From assembly GCA_021789795.1 (NCBI GenBank), contig JAJYJA010000054.1, forward strand, positions 1 to 5,423: a stretch of DNA of 5,423 nucleotides, written 5' to 3'. Every line of letters starts with the position of its first letter. The stretch's first letter is position 1. The position numbers and the translations under genes are program-made. This stretch comes from Deltaproteobacteria bacterium. Lineage in GTDB: Bacteria; Desulfobacterota; Desulfobulbia; Desulfobulbales; VMSU01. The notes under the pieces were generated by a model. That model was not told where the DNA came from and did not search any database. It saw nothing but the letters and a program-made list of their open reading frames with translations. Positions 1-5,423 of the stretch are shown in pieces.

Positions 1-107
1 TACAAGGAGCGGGGTGTGTTTGGCGAGTGAGGCCATACAGATGGTATGCCGAACGAGCCAAACCGCCACGCGCCGCAGTAGATCGGTCTTTTTGCGACGC
101 CATCAAT
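1..107 (+). repeat. Dispersed 107-bp repeat, left copy
   Basis: This stretch is the reverse complement of bases 5299-5405, aligned without gaps, with 104 of 107 positions identical. The differences are at positions 8, 72 and 73. Identity begins at the first base of the window, so the true outer end may lie beyond the edge. The inner end stops at base 107, one base before the stop codon of the minus-strand deacetylase gene. It contains a long imperfect hairpin (13-67), then a T5 run (about 89-93) and a GCGACGCCATCAAT inner end. No credible protein is encoded in it. It could be a REP/MITE-like mobile repeat or a conserved structured 3' element. The repeat relation is read directly from the sequence; the family is unknown to me. 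Confidence 0.95.
13..67 (+). other. Imperfect hairpin with tandem G-A steps (left repeat copy)
   Basis: Read on the plus strand, the outer stem is GGTG/CGCC (one G-U pair, bulged T17) followed by GTTTGGC (18-24) with GCCAAAC (57-63). A tandem GA/GA mismatch follows (25-26 with 55-56), then two Watson-Crick pairs (GT/AC), then a second tandem GA/GA mismatch (29-30 with 51-52), then GGC/GCC, a bulged C34, ATAC/GTAT, and the five-base loop AGATG (39-43). Tandem 5'-GA-3' opposite 3'-AG-5' is known to form stable sheared pairs in RNA and in single-stranded DNA. On the opposite strand these positions become pyrimidine mismatches and the G-U becomes A-C, so this strand is the better folder. Function is not known. 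Confidence 0.75.
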
Positions 108-108
108 A

Positions 109-1083
109 CTAGTCGTCGGAGAGCCCGAGCAGATAGGCCTCGACGCTGGCCGAGAGTGACTCCAGTTGGTAGCCGCCCTCGAGGATCGACACCACCCGGC
201 CGTCGCAGGCCTGGCCCCAGCGTTTGGTCATCATTCCCAGCCGACCGTATAACCCGGTGGAGTAGAGCAGGCCGGACATGTCGTCGGCGGCGTGGCCGTC
301 GAAACCCGCCGCCACCAACAGGGCCTGGGGCTTAAAGGCGGCCAGGGCCGGGGACACCAGGCACTCCAGGGCCTCCAGGGCCTCCCGGTCGCCCGCCCCC
401 GGCGGCAGGGGGATGTTGAGCGTCAGGCCTTGGGCCGGGCCTTGGCCGTTCTCCTCGGCGAAGCCGGTGCCGGGGAAACTGAAGGTCGGGTGTTCGTGGA
501 GACTGATGTAGAACACCTCGGGGTCGTTTAGAAAGATGTTCTGGATGCCGTTGCCGTGGTGGGCGTCCCAGTCGAGGATCAGGATTCGCCGCCGACCGTA
601 GGCCGACTGCCAGTGGCGGGCGGCGATGGCCACGTTGTTTAGCAAGCAGAAGCCCAAGGCCCGGTCCGATTCCGCGTGGTGTCCAGGGGGGCGGTTCAGG
701 CTGAAGGCCACCCCGGTCTCGCCTCTCTCCAGGAGGTCGATGGCGGCGATCCCGCCCCCGGCGGCGAGCAGGGCCACCTCGAAGGAGTCGTAGCCGATCT
801 GGTTGTCGGGGTGGTCGATGGCGGTAAGCCCCATCAGGCAACTCTCCTCCAGCCGGAAGAGGTAGGACTCGTCGTGTACCGCCAGGCACTGGGCCCGGCT
901 GGCGGGCGCCGGCTCGTGCGCCAGGAGCCGGTCCTTGAGCGGCCCGCTGCTAAGGCGCTGACGGATGGCCTCGACCCGGCTGGGGTTTTCGGGGTGCTGA
1001 CCGCCGGTATCGTGCTCCTGGTAGCGGGGATGATCCACGAGCAGACAGGGAAGGGGCATGGATGCGTTTGGGGGTTGAGACAC
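109..1083 (-). CDS. Histone deacetylase family (class II-like) zinc amidohydrolase
   Basis: A probable cytoplasmic zinc-dependent deacetylase/amidohydrolase of the arginase-deacetylase fold; the family removes acetyl groups from acetyl-lysine, acetylpolyamines or related amides. All core motifs are present in the 324-residue reading: HPRYQEHDTGGQHPE (18-32), RPPGHHAE with the active-site His pair 135-136, GFCLLNN (144-150), DWDAHHGNG with zinc ligands Asp173 and His175, FPGTG (203-207), GFDGH with the third zinc ligand Asp262, and LEGGY with catalytic Tyr305. Length is normal for bacterial members, and there is no signal peptide. The longest reading starts with GTG at 1083. ATG at 1059 (residue 9) begins just before the conserved N-terminus and is equally plausible; neither has a clear Shine-Dalgarno. 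The TAG stop (109-111) is followed in frame by TAT and then TGA from the adjacent repeat. It is divergent from the signalling operon. Substrate cannot be told from sequence: acetoin-utilisation AcuC-like and acetylpolyamine AphA-like roles are both possible. Confidence 0.93.
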   Translation of the reverse strand: MSQPPNASMPLPCLLVDHPRYQEHDTGGQHPENPSRVEAIRQRLSSGPLKDRLLAHEPAPASRAQCLAVHDESYLFRLEESCLMGLTAIDHPDNQIGYDSFEVALLAAGGGIAAIDLLERGETGVAFSLNRPPGHHAESDRALGFCLLNNVAIAARHWQSAYGRRRILILDWDAHHGNGIQNIFLNDPEVFYISLHEHPTFSFPGTGFAEENGQGPAQGLTLNIPLPPGAGDREALEALECLVSPALAAFKPQALLVAAGFDGHAADDMSGLLYSTGLYGRLGMMTKRWGQACDGRVVSILEGGYQLESLSASVEAYLLGLSDD

Positions 1084-1104
1084 GGCCGTCAGGGGGACAT
1101 CTTT

Positions 1105-1134
1105 AATCTACGGGAGCCGTGCCCCGGTTGTCAA
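1105..1134 (-). promoter_or_regulatory. Candidate sigma70-type promoter of the deacetylase gene
   Basis: On the minus strand, a perfect TTGACA (1134-1129) is followed after 18 bases by TAGATT (1110-1105), which matches four of six positions of TATAAT. Transcription would begin at about 1098, giving a leader of about 15 bases to the GTG at 1083 or about 40 bases to the ATG at 1059. The -35 hexamer lies mostly in the loop of a CCCGG/CCGGG inverted repeat (1123-1140), which might be an operator or chance in GC-rich DNA. Confidence 0.45.
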
Positions 1135-1251
1135 GCCGGGAAAAGGCCCCGGCCAGGGCCCCTTGCCCCGTAAACCTCGCTCTTCCCCCTTGCCTGGCGC
1201 TAACCTGCAACCGGCGGCCCGGAGGTGAAAAAATCGCCGCCATTTTATTGA

Positions 1252-1283
1252 TTGACAATACCAGGAAGGTATGTGAATAGATA
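1252..1283 (+). promoter_or_regulatory. Candidate sigma70-type promoter of the signalling operon
   Basis: A perfect TTGACA (1252-1257) sits in the only AT-rich part of the intergenic region. The -10 is less clear: AATAGA (1276-1281, spacer 18) or TAGATA (1278-1283, spacer 20) each match only three positions of TATAAT. The start would fall near 1288-1290, leaving a leader of about 25 bases before the ATG at 1315. The weak -10 suggests an activator or an alternative start. Confidence 0.4.
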
Positions 1284-1295
1284 AGCGTTTACCTT
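1266..1295. promoter_or_regulatory. Inverted repeat over the operon promoter, possible operator
   Basis: AAGGTA (1266-1271) and TACCTT (1290-1295) form a perfect 6-bp inverted repeat with an 18-base centre spanning the proposed -10 region. This placement fits a repressor or autoregulator site, but a half-site of six bases can arise by chance and no known regulator consensus is recognised. Confidence 0.25.
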
Positions 1296-1300
1296 AGGAA

Positions 1301-1306
1301 AAGGGG
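1301..1306 (+). promoter_or_regulatory. Ribosome binding site of the PAS-GAF gene
   Basis: AAGGGG lies eight bases before the ATG at 1315, with a further AGGA at 1296-1299. This purine-rich stretch supports the chosen start, which also leaves about 17 residues before the PAS domain. Confidence 0.5.
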
Positions 1307-1314
1307 CGCCTACA

Positions 1315-2400
1315 ATGGGTACCGATCAGAGCCGATCCGAAACCTTCCTGCTTGGCCAGGCCGAGGACTGGAGCCGCACCTTCGACGCCATCACCGATTT
1401 CGTGGCGGTGATCGACGCCCAATTCCACATCCGTCGGGTCAACCGCAGCATGGCCGCCTTTCTGGGGATGAGCCCCGAGGCGCTGGTCGGCAGGCGCTGC
1501 TTCGAGGTCATGCACCAGCGGGAGTGCCCCTGGCCGTCCTGCCCCCACTTCGAGATGCTGAACCGGGGCGAGGCGGTAACCCTGGAGGTGATGGACCCCC
1601 ATATCGGGGTGCCGCTCCTGGTCACCGCCTCCCCGATCTTAGGCGACGACGGCGAGCTTCTGGGTTCGATCCACGTGGCCAGGGATATTTCGCTCGCCAA
1701 GCAGGCCGAGCGGGACATCCAGCGGATCAACCAGGAACTAAACGCCCTGCACCACTTAAGCCGCCGGGCCTTGGAGAGCCTGACCATCGCCGAGGTGAGC
1801 GACCTGGTGCTGGAGACGATCATGACCGTGCTCGCCCCGGATCAGGCCTTTATCTACCTGGCCGAGGGCGGGGAGCTGGTCTGCCAGGGGGTGCGGCCCG
1901 TCGGGCATTTTGCCCTGCCGGAGCGGAAGAAGATCGGGGTCTGCCTCTGCGGCCTGGCGGCGAGCGAGCGGCGGCCCCTCTACTCGCCCGACATCTTTTC
2001 CGATGCCCGCTGCACCCTGACCGAGTGCAAGCAGGCCGGGGTGCGCGCCTTCGCCGCCCTGCCGCTGGCGGCGGGCGAGGAGCTGATCGGCGTCCTGGGA
2101 CTGGCCTCCAGGCACGAGCGGCACTTTGCGGAGCAGGGCCGCTTTCTGGAGACCTTGGCGGCCACCGTGGCCTTGGCGATCAAGAAGGCCCTGGTGTTCG
2201 TGGATCTGGAGCGGAAGGCCCGGGAGCAGGAGGCCCTGGCCAACGCCCGCAACCAGGAGCTTATGGCCCGCAACCGGGAACTGGAGCGGATGAACGACAT
2301 CTTCATCGACCGGGAATTCAGGATCAAGGCCCTGCGGGACGAGATCAGCCGCATGAAGGGAGCTGGCCTCGAGGCGGGGCCGGCCACCGGCAAGGCCTGA
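1315..2400 (+). CDS. Soluble PAS-GAF sensor protein without output domain
   Basis: A 361-residue cytoplasmic sensor. Residues about 17-130 form a PAS domain (DAITDFVAVID, the VNRSMAAFLGM helix, and VARDIS at its end). Within it is a cysteine cluster, Cys62, Cys71 and Cys76 (CPWPSCPH). A short coiled segment leads to a GAF domain (about 145-295) with another cysteine set: CLC (210-212), Cys233 and Cys238 (ECKQAG), before the AALPL core strand. The tail (about 295-348) is charged and coiled-coil-like, ending in a DREFRIKALRDEI segment that resembles linkers usually found just before a histidine kinase core. No kinase, cyclase, phosphodiesterase or DNA-binding domain follows: the frame ends cleanly at TGA, 12 bases before the kinase gene. 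It is probably an accessory sensor for that kinase (inference). The cysteines could be redox-active or metal-binding (inference). There are no membrane segments or signal peptide. Confidence 0.9.
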   Translation: MGTDQSRSETFLLGQAEDWSRTFDAITDFVAVIDAQFHIRRVNRSMAAFLGMSPEALVGRRCFEVMHQRECPWPSCPHFEMLNRGEAVTLEVMDPHIGVPLLVTASPILGDDGELLGSIHVARDISLAKQAERDIQRINQELNALHHLSRRALESLTIAEVSDLVLETIMTVLAPDQAFIYLAEGGELVCQGVRPVGHFALPERKKIGVCLCGLAASERRPLYSPDIFSDARCTLTECKQAGVRAFAALPLAAGEELIGVLGLASRHERHFAEQGRFLETLAATVALAIKKALVFVDLERKAREQEALANARNQELMARNRELERMNDIFIDREFRIKALRDEISRMKGAGLEAGPATGKA

Positions 2401-2412
2401 TTCCCGTCCGTC

Positions 2413-4929
2413 ATGCCCGCCCCGACCATTTCGTCCGCAATCCCGATCCGCCGGGCTCTGGCCCTGGTCTTGACCTTCTGGACCCTGCTGATCGCGGGCT
2501 CGCTTTTCTGGAACCTGTGGGCCGAGCAGCGGGCCATGCTCCATCAGGTGGCCATCGAGGCCGAGGCCAACTTCGAAAAGGACGTGGCCTTCAGGCGCTG
2601 GGCCGCCCAGCAGGGCGGGGTCTATGTGCCGGTGAGCAGTCAAGTTAAGCCCAACCCCTACCTGGCCAAATTGCCGGAGCGCGACCTGACCACCTCCTCC
2701 GGACGCCGCCTGACCCTGGTCAACCCGGCCTACATGACCCGCCAGGTGTACGAGCTGGCCGCCCGCCAGTACGGCATTCGCGGCCATATCACCAGCTCCA
2801 AACCGATCCGCCCCGAGAACCGGCCCGACCGCTGGGAGTCCCAGGCCTTGGCCGCCTTCAGCCGGGGGGAGAAGTCGTGCTCGACACTCTCTCGGATCGA
2901 CGGCCAGCCCTTTTTCCGCTTCATGCGGCCCTTTAAGGTGGAGCAGGACTGCCTGGGCTGCCACGACTCTCAGGGCTACCGGGTGGGCGATGTGGCGGGA
3001 GGTGTCTCGATTTCGATACCCATGGCCCCGTATTATGCGGTGCGGCGGGCGCAGTTTTTGACCATGGGGGCCTGGCATTTTTTGATCTACCTCACCGGTT
3101 GCGGCTTGCTCTTATGGGCCGGGGCGATTATCCGGCGGCGCTTGCTGGATAACGAGCATGCCCGCCGGGGCCTGGATCTGGACCGCCAGCGTTTTGAGGC
3201 GTTGTTTGCCATCGCCCGGAGGAGGGGCGGCCCGGAGCGGGAACTGATCGACTTCGCGCTCGCCGAGAGCGTCCGGCTGTCAAGCAGCGAGCTGGGCTAT
3301 TTCCACTTCTACCACCCGGACAGCCAGGAGATCGAGCTCTACGCCTGGAATGCGGCGGCCCGGCGGGACTGCGGCCTGACCCCGGCCGAGATCAAGACCC
3401 GTTATCCGCTCGCCGAGACCGGGGTGTGGACCGACTGTATCCGGGGTTTAACGCCGGTGATTCACAACGACCTCCAAACCCTCCCCGCCCGCCAGGGTTG
3501 TCCTGCGGGACACGTGGCCGTCTTCCGCCACCTGGGGATCCCCATCCTGGAGCAGGGGCAGGCGAGGGCGGTGCTGGGGGTGGCCAACAAGCCCGGCCCT
3601 TACACCGAGGACGACATCTTGCAGTTGAATCTGTTCGCCGCCACCCTCTGGGAGCTGCTCAAGGCCCGGCGGGTGGAGGAGGAACTGCAAGGCGAGCGGC
3701 AGCGGCTGGCCCTGTTTAGGGAGCTGATGGAGCAGTCGAACGACGCGGTGTTCATCGCCGACCCGGAAACGGGCCGGATCCTGGATGTTAACCTTCAGGC
3801 CTGCCGTTCCCTGGGCTACGATCGGGAGACGCTGCTAGGGCTTACGGTGATGGATGTGGATCCCCAAGTCACGGAGGTGGCGGTCTGGCAACAGCGCAGT
3901 CAGGCCCTGCGCGACAAGCCAAACGCCATAGTGGTCAGCGAACACCGCCGCCGGGACGGGGAGCTTTTCCCGGTGGAGATCTACGCCAGTTACCTGACCC
4001 ACGGGGGGAGGGGCTACGTCCTGGGCACCGTCCGCGACATCAGCGACCGGCGGCGGGCGGCGGAGGAGCTGAAACGCTATCAGACCGATCTCGAGGGCAT
4101 GGTCGCCGAGCGCACCGCCGCGCTTAACGACAAGACCCTGGCCCTGGAGCGGAGCCAGGAGGCCCTGCTCTACCTGCTTGAAGACGTGAACGACAGTCAG
4201 AGGGATTTGCAGGCGGCCAACCAGCGGCTGACCGAGCTTGACCGTTTGAAATCCATGTTCATCGCCTCGATGAGCCACGAGCTGCGTACCCCCTTAAACA
4301 GCATCATCGGCTTCTCCACCATCCTGTTAAACGAGTGGTCCGGGCCCTTGAACCCGGAGCAGAAGACCAACCAGGCCATCGTTTTGAAGAACGGCCAGCA
4401 CCTCCTGGCCCTAATCAACGACGTGATCGACCTGTCGAAGGTGGAGGCGGGGATGATCGAGTCGAGCCGGGAGGAGTTTGACCTGGACGGGCTGATCAAG
4501 GAGGCGGCGGACGGGTTAAGGGCGGAGATCGGGCGCAAGGGCCTGACCCTCGACGCCCCGGACTGCCGGATCACCCTGGTCAACGACCGGCGCCGGCTCT
4601 TGCAGTGCCTCATCAACCTGCTCGGCAACGCGGTCAAGTTCACCGACCGGGGCGGGATCACGGTTCAGGCCAGTCTGCTGGCCGGGGAGCGGGTGGCCAT
4701 CGTGGTGCGCGACACCGGGATCGGCATCCGGGAGGAGGATCAGGCCCGGCTCTTTGCCCCCTTCACCCGGCTCGACTCCAATAACAGCAAGTATCCTGGC
4801 ACTGGCCTGGGATTGTATCTGAGCCGCAAGCTGGCCTTGGAGGTGCTGGGAGGAGAAATCACCGTTCGCAGCCTGCCTGGAGAGGGCAGCGTCTTCACCA
4901 TCACCATCCCCCAGCGGAGGCGGACATGA
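2413..4929 (+). CDS. Membrane histidine kinase, periplasmic c-heme (Tll0287-like/DUF3365) sensor, GAF-PAS-HisKA-HATPase
   Basis: An 838-residue inner-membrane sensor kinase. After a positively charged N-terminus comes membrane segment 1 (about 15-36), a periplasmic domain (about 37-215), and membrane segment 2 (about 218-240) followed by RRR. The periplasmic part resembles the Tll0287-like/DUF3365 family and has a covalent c-heme motif, CLGCH (180-184), after FRFMRPF and before GYRVGDVAGGVSIS; this suggests sensing of redox state or a diatomic gas. In the cytoplasm are a GAF_2-type domain (about 255-420), a PAS domain (about 432-548), a long coiled coil (550-612), HisKA with phosphoacceptor His622 (MSHELRTP), and a HATPase with the N box around Asn739, G1 DTGIGI (767-772), F box FAPF and G2 GTGLGL (796-801). 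All catalytic residues are present, and there is no fused receiver. The ATG at 2413 lacks a strong Shine-Dalgarno and lies 12 bases after the upstream stop, so translational coupling is likely. Its stop overlaps the receiver gene. Confidence 0.94.
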   Translation: MPAPTISSAIPIRRALALVLTFWTLLIAGSLFWNLWAEQRAMLHQVAIEAEANFEKDVAFRRWAAQQGGVYVPVSSQVKPNPYLAKLPERDLTTSSGRRLTLVNPAYMTRQVYELAARQYGIRGHITSSKPIRPENRPDRWESQALAAFSRGEKSCSTLSRIDGQPFFRFMRPFKVEQDCLGCHDSQGYRVGDVAGGVSISIPMAPYYAVRRAQFLTMGAWHFLIYLTGCGLLLWAGAIIRRRLLDNEHARRGLDLDRQRFEALFAIARRRGGPERELIDFALAESVRLSSSELGYFHFYHPDSQEIELYAWNAAARRDCGLTPAEIKTRYPLAETGVWTDCIRGLTPVIHNDLQTLPARQGCPAGHVAVFRHLGIPILEQGQARAVLGVANKPGPYTEDDILQLNLFAATLWELLKARRVEEELQGERQRLALFRELMEQSNDAVFIADPETGRILDVNLQACRSLGYDRETLLGLTVMDVDPQVTEVAVWQQRSQALRDKPNAIVVSEHRRRDGELFPVEIYASYLTHGGRGYVLGTVRDISDRRRAAEELKRYQTDLEGMVAERTAALNDKTLALERSQEALLYLLEDVNDSQRDLQAANQRLTELDRLKSMFIASMSHELRTPLNSIIGFSTILLNEWSGPLNPEQKTNQAIVLKNGQHLLALINDVIDLSKVEAGMIESSREEFDLDGLIKEAADGLRAEIGRKGLTLDAPDCRITLVNDRRRLLQCLINLLGNAVKFTDRGGITVQASLLAGERVAIVVRDTGIGIREEDQARLFAPFTRLDSNNSKYPGTGLGLYLSRKLALEVLGGEITVRSLPGEGSVFTITIPQRRRT
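4916..4920 (+). promoter_or_regulatory. Ribosome binding site of the response regulator
   Basis: GGAGG ends five bases before the ATG at 4926 and lies inside the last codons of the kinase gene. It fixes the regulator start and, with the ATGA overlap, indicates coupled translation. Confidence 0.75.
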
Positions 4930-5303
4930 ACCCCCGAGCCTTGGTAATCGAAGATAACCCCGACAACCTGCGCCTCATCGCCTACGCCCTTAACCGCTCG
5001 GGCTACGAGGTGCTGAGCGCCGCAAGCGGCGAGCAGGGGGTGGAGCTGGCCATCCGGGAGCGGCCCAGCTTCATCGTCATGGACATCATGCTGCCTGGCA
5101 TCGACGGCATCGAGGCCACCCGCCGCATCCGGGGCGCGGGCCTGAACTACCCGGTGCCGATCATCGCCATGACCTCCTACGCCCTGCGCGGCGACCGGGA
5201 GCGGATAATGGCCGCCGGCTGTAACGGCTATCTCGAAAAACCCATCAATCCGCTGCAGGTGGTGGCGGAGATCATGGAGATCGTGCGGGCGATCCCCGAT
5301 TGA
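4926..5303 (+). CDS. Single-domain response regulator (CheY/DivK-like receiver)
   Basis: A 125-residue stand-alone receiver and the likely phosphate acceptor of the upstream kinase. Visible receiver residues are the acidic pair Glu9-Asp10, the phosphorylation site Asp53 (VMDIMLPGIDG), the switch Thr83 (AMTSYA) and Lys105 in EKP. The MTSYAL.GDRE...AGCNGYLEKPI stretch resembles DivK-type receivers that work with hybrid-like kinases and act by protein-protein contact, not DNA binding. There is no output domain. Its ATG overlaps the kinase TGA by four bases (ATGA). The final codon GAT ends at 5300, and the TGA stop (5301-5303) lies inside the right repeat copy, so the repeat supplies the stop codon. 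The length is still normal for a complete receiver, so at most a few C-terminal residues were altered. Confidence 0.94.
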   Translation: MNPRALVIEDNPDNLRLIAYALNRSGYEVLSAASGEQGVELAIRERPSFIVMDIMLPGIDGIEATRRIRGAGLNYPVPIIAMTSYALRGDRERIMAAGCNGYLEKPINPLQVVAEIMEIVRAIPD

Positions 5304-5405
5304 TGGCGTCGCAAAAAGACCGATCTACTGCGTTGCGTGGCGGTTTGGCTCGTTCGGCATACCATCTGTATGGCCTCACTCGCCAAACACACCCCGCGCC
5401 TTGTA
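5299..5405 (-). repeat. Dispersed 107-bp repeat, right copy (inverted)
   Basis: This is the reverse complement of bases 1-107, with three mismatches and no gaps. Relative to its neighbouring gene it has the same placement as the left copy: its ATTGATGG end abuts the 3' end of the coding region, and its TGA is in frame with the gene. It carries the same hairpin (5339-5393) without any change. The last 18 bases of the window (5406-5423) cannot be compared because the left copy is cut by the window edge. No transposase or target duplication is visible. Confidence 0.95.
5339..5393 (-). other. Imperfect hairpin with tandem G-A steps (right repeat copy)
   Basis: This hairpin is identical in sequence to the left-copy hairpin when read on the minus strand, with outer stem arms at 5343-5349 and 5382-5388. 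On the plus strand, which is the strand the response-regulator transcript would carry, the two tandem mismatches become TC/TC and the wobble pair becomes C-A, so the fold is weaker. No T run follows directly on the plus strand, so it is not a classical intrinsic terminator for the operon, although it could still pause or protect the 3' end of the mRNA. Confidence 0.7.
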
Positions 5406-5423
5406 TATCGGCCCTTTTGCTTA

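Larger units (their letters stand above)
1084..1314. other. Divergent intergenic region
   Basis: These 231 bases separate the deacetylase and the PAS-GAF gene and must hold the promoters of both. The half near the deacetylase is GC-rich, with two small inverted repeats: CCCGG/CCGGG (1123-1127, 1136-1140) and a GGCCC/GGGCC hairpin at about 1145-1160. The half near the operon turns AT-rich from about 1228, with AAAAT/ATTTT (1230-1234, 1242-1246) and AAGGTA/TACCTT (1266-1271, 1290-1295). No convincing small gene or tRNA is visible here. Confidence 0.8.

Noticed and set aside
27..335. Small plus-strand open frame starting in the left repeat
   Set aside because: It is Arg/Pro-rich, runs antisense into the deacetylase, and has no ribosome binding site or recognisable motif.
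1123..1164. GC-rich inverted repeats in the intergenic region as a terminator
   Set aside because: No T run follows on either strand, and both flanking genes are transcribed away from this region, so no terminator is expected.
1524..2648. Long plus-strand open frame overlapping the PAS-GAF and kinase genes
   Set aside because: Its translation is low-complexity (rich in Gly, Arg, Pro and Ala), the usual shadow frame in GC-rich DNA, and the overlapping frames encode clear domains.
1756..3078. 440-codon minus-strand open frame
   Set aside because: It is antisense to two well-supported genes, shows no domain motifs and has skewed GC-driven composition.
5299..5405. Integron attC site, because it is an imperfect hairpin with bulges directly after a stop codon
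   Set aside because: The GTTTGGC and GCCAAAC arms do not fit the GTTRRRY/RYYYAAC core boxes. The two copies are inverted around a divergent gene block rather than arrayed head-to-tail, and no integrase is present.
1..5405. Composite transposon or IS with terminal inverted repeats
   Set aside because: No transposase or recombinase lies between the repeats, the genes are ordinary chromosomal types, and no target duplication can be seen.
5339..5405. Classical Rho-independent terminator of the operon
   Set aside because: The plus-strand hairpin has several mismatches and is followed by ACACCCCGCG, not a T run.

Overview
The window is GC-rich, Gram-negative-type chromosomal DNA. Dense multidomain sensing (PAS, GAF, a periplasmic c-heme domain, a histidine kinase and a stand-alone receiver) and the style of the kinase linker and of the cysteine-bearing GAF domain point to a respiratory deltaproteobacterium, perhaps Desulfobulbales/Desulfobacterota. 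That placement is inference from protein style, since no marker gene is present.

Layout. Bases 1-107 are one copy of a dispersed repeat. Bases 109-1083 (minus strand) encode a zinc-dependent histone-deacetylase-family amidohydrolase. Bases 1084-1314 are a divergent intergenic region with a TTGACA-type promoter candidate on each strand. Bases 1315-5303 (plus strand) form a three-gene signalling operon: a soluble PAS-GAF sensor without an output domain, a membrane histidine kinase with a periplasmic Tll0287-like (DUF3365) CxxCH domain followed by GAF-PAS-HisKA-HATPase, and a single-domain CheY/DivK-like response regulator whose start overlaps the kinase stop (ATGA). Bases 5299-5405 are the second repeat copy, inverted relative to the first.

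How the genes work together. The kinase probably reads a periplasmic redox or ligand signal through its c-heme domain and a cytoplasmic signal through GAF/PAS, then passes phosphate to the adjacent receiver. The PAS-GAF protein may be an accessory sensor for the same kinase. The deacetylase is divergently transcribed, and nothing in the sequence shows that it belongs to the pathway.

The most unusual signal is the repeat pair. The copies are 107 bp long, align without gaps and match at 104 positions. They face each other across the whole gene block, and each abuts the 3' end of the neighbouring gene. Each contains an identical hairpin of about 55 nt with two symmetric tandem G-A mismatch steps and a bulged C. 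All three differences between the copies lie outside that hairpin. It looks like a structured dispersed element, either a single-stranded-DNA or RNA hairpin or a REP/MITE-like mobile repeat, rather than an ordinary terminator.
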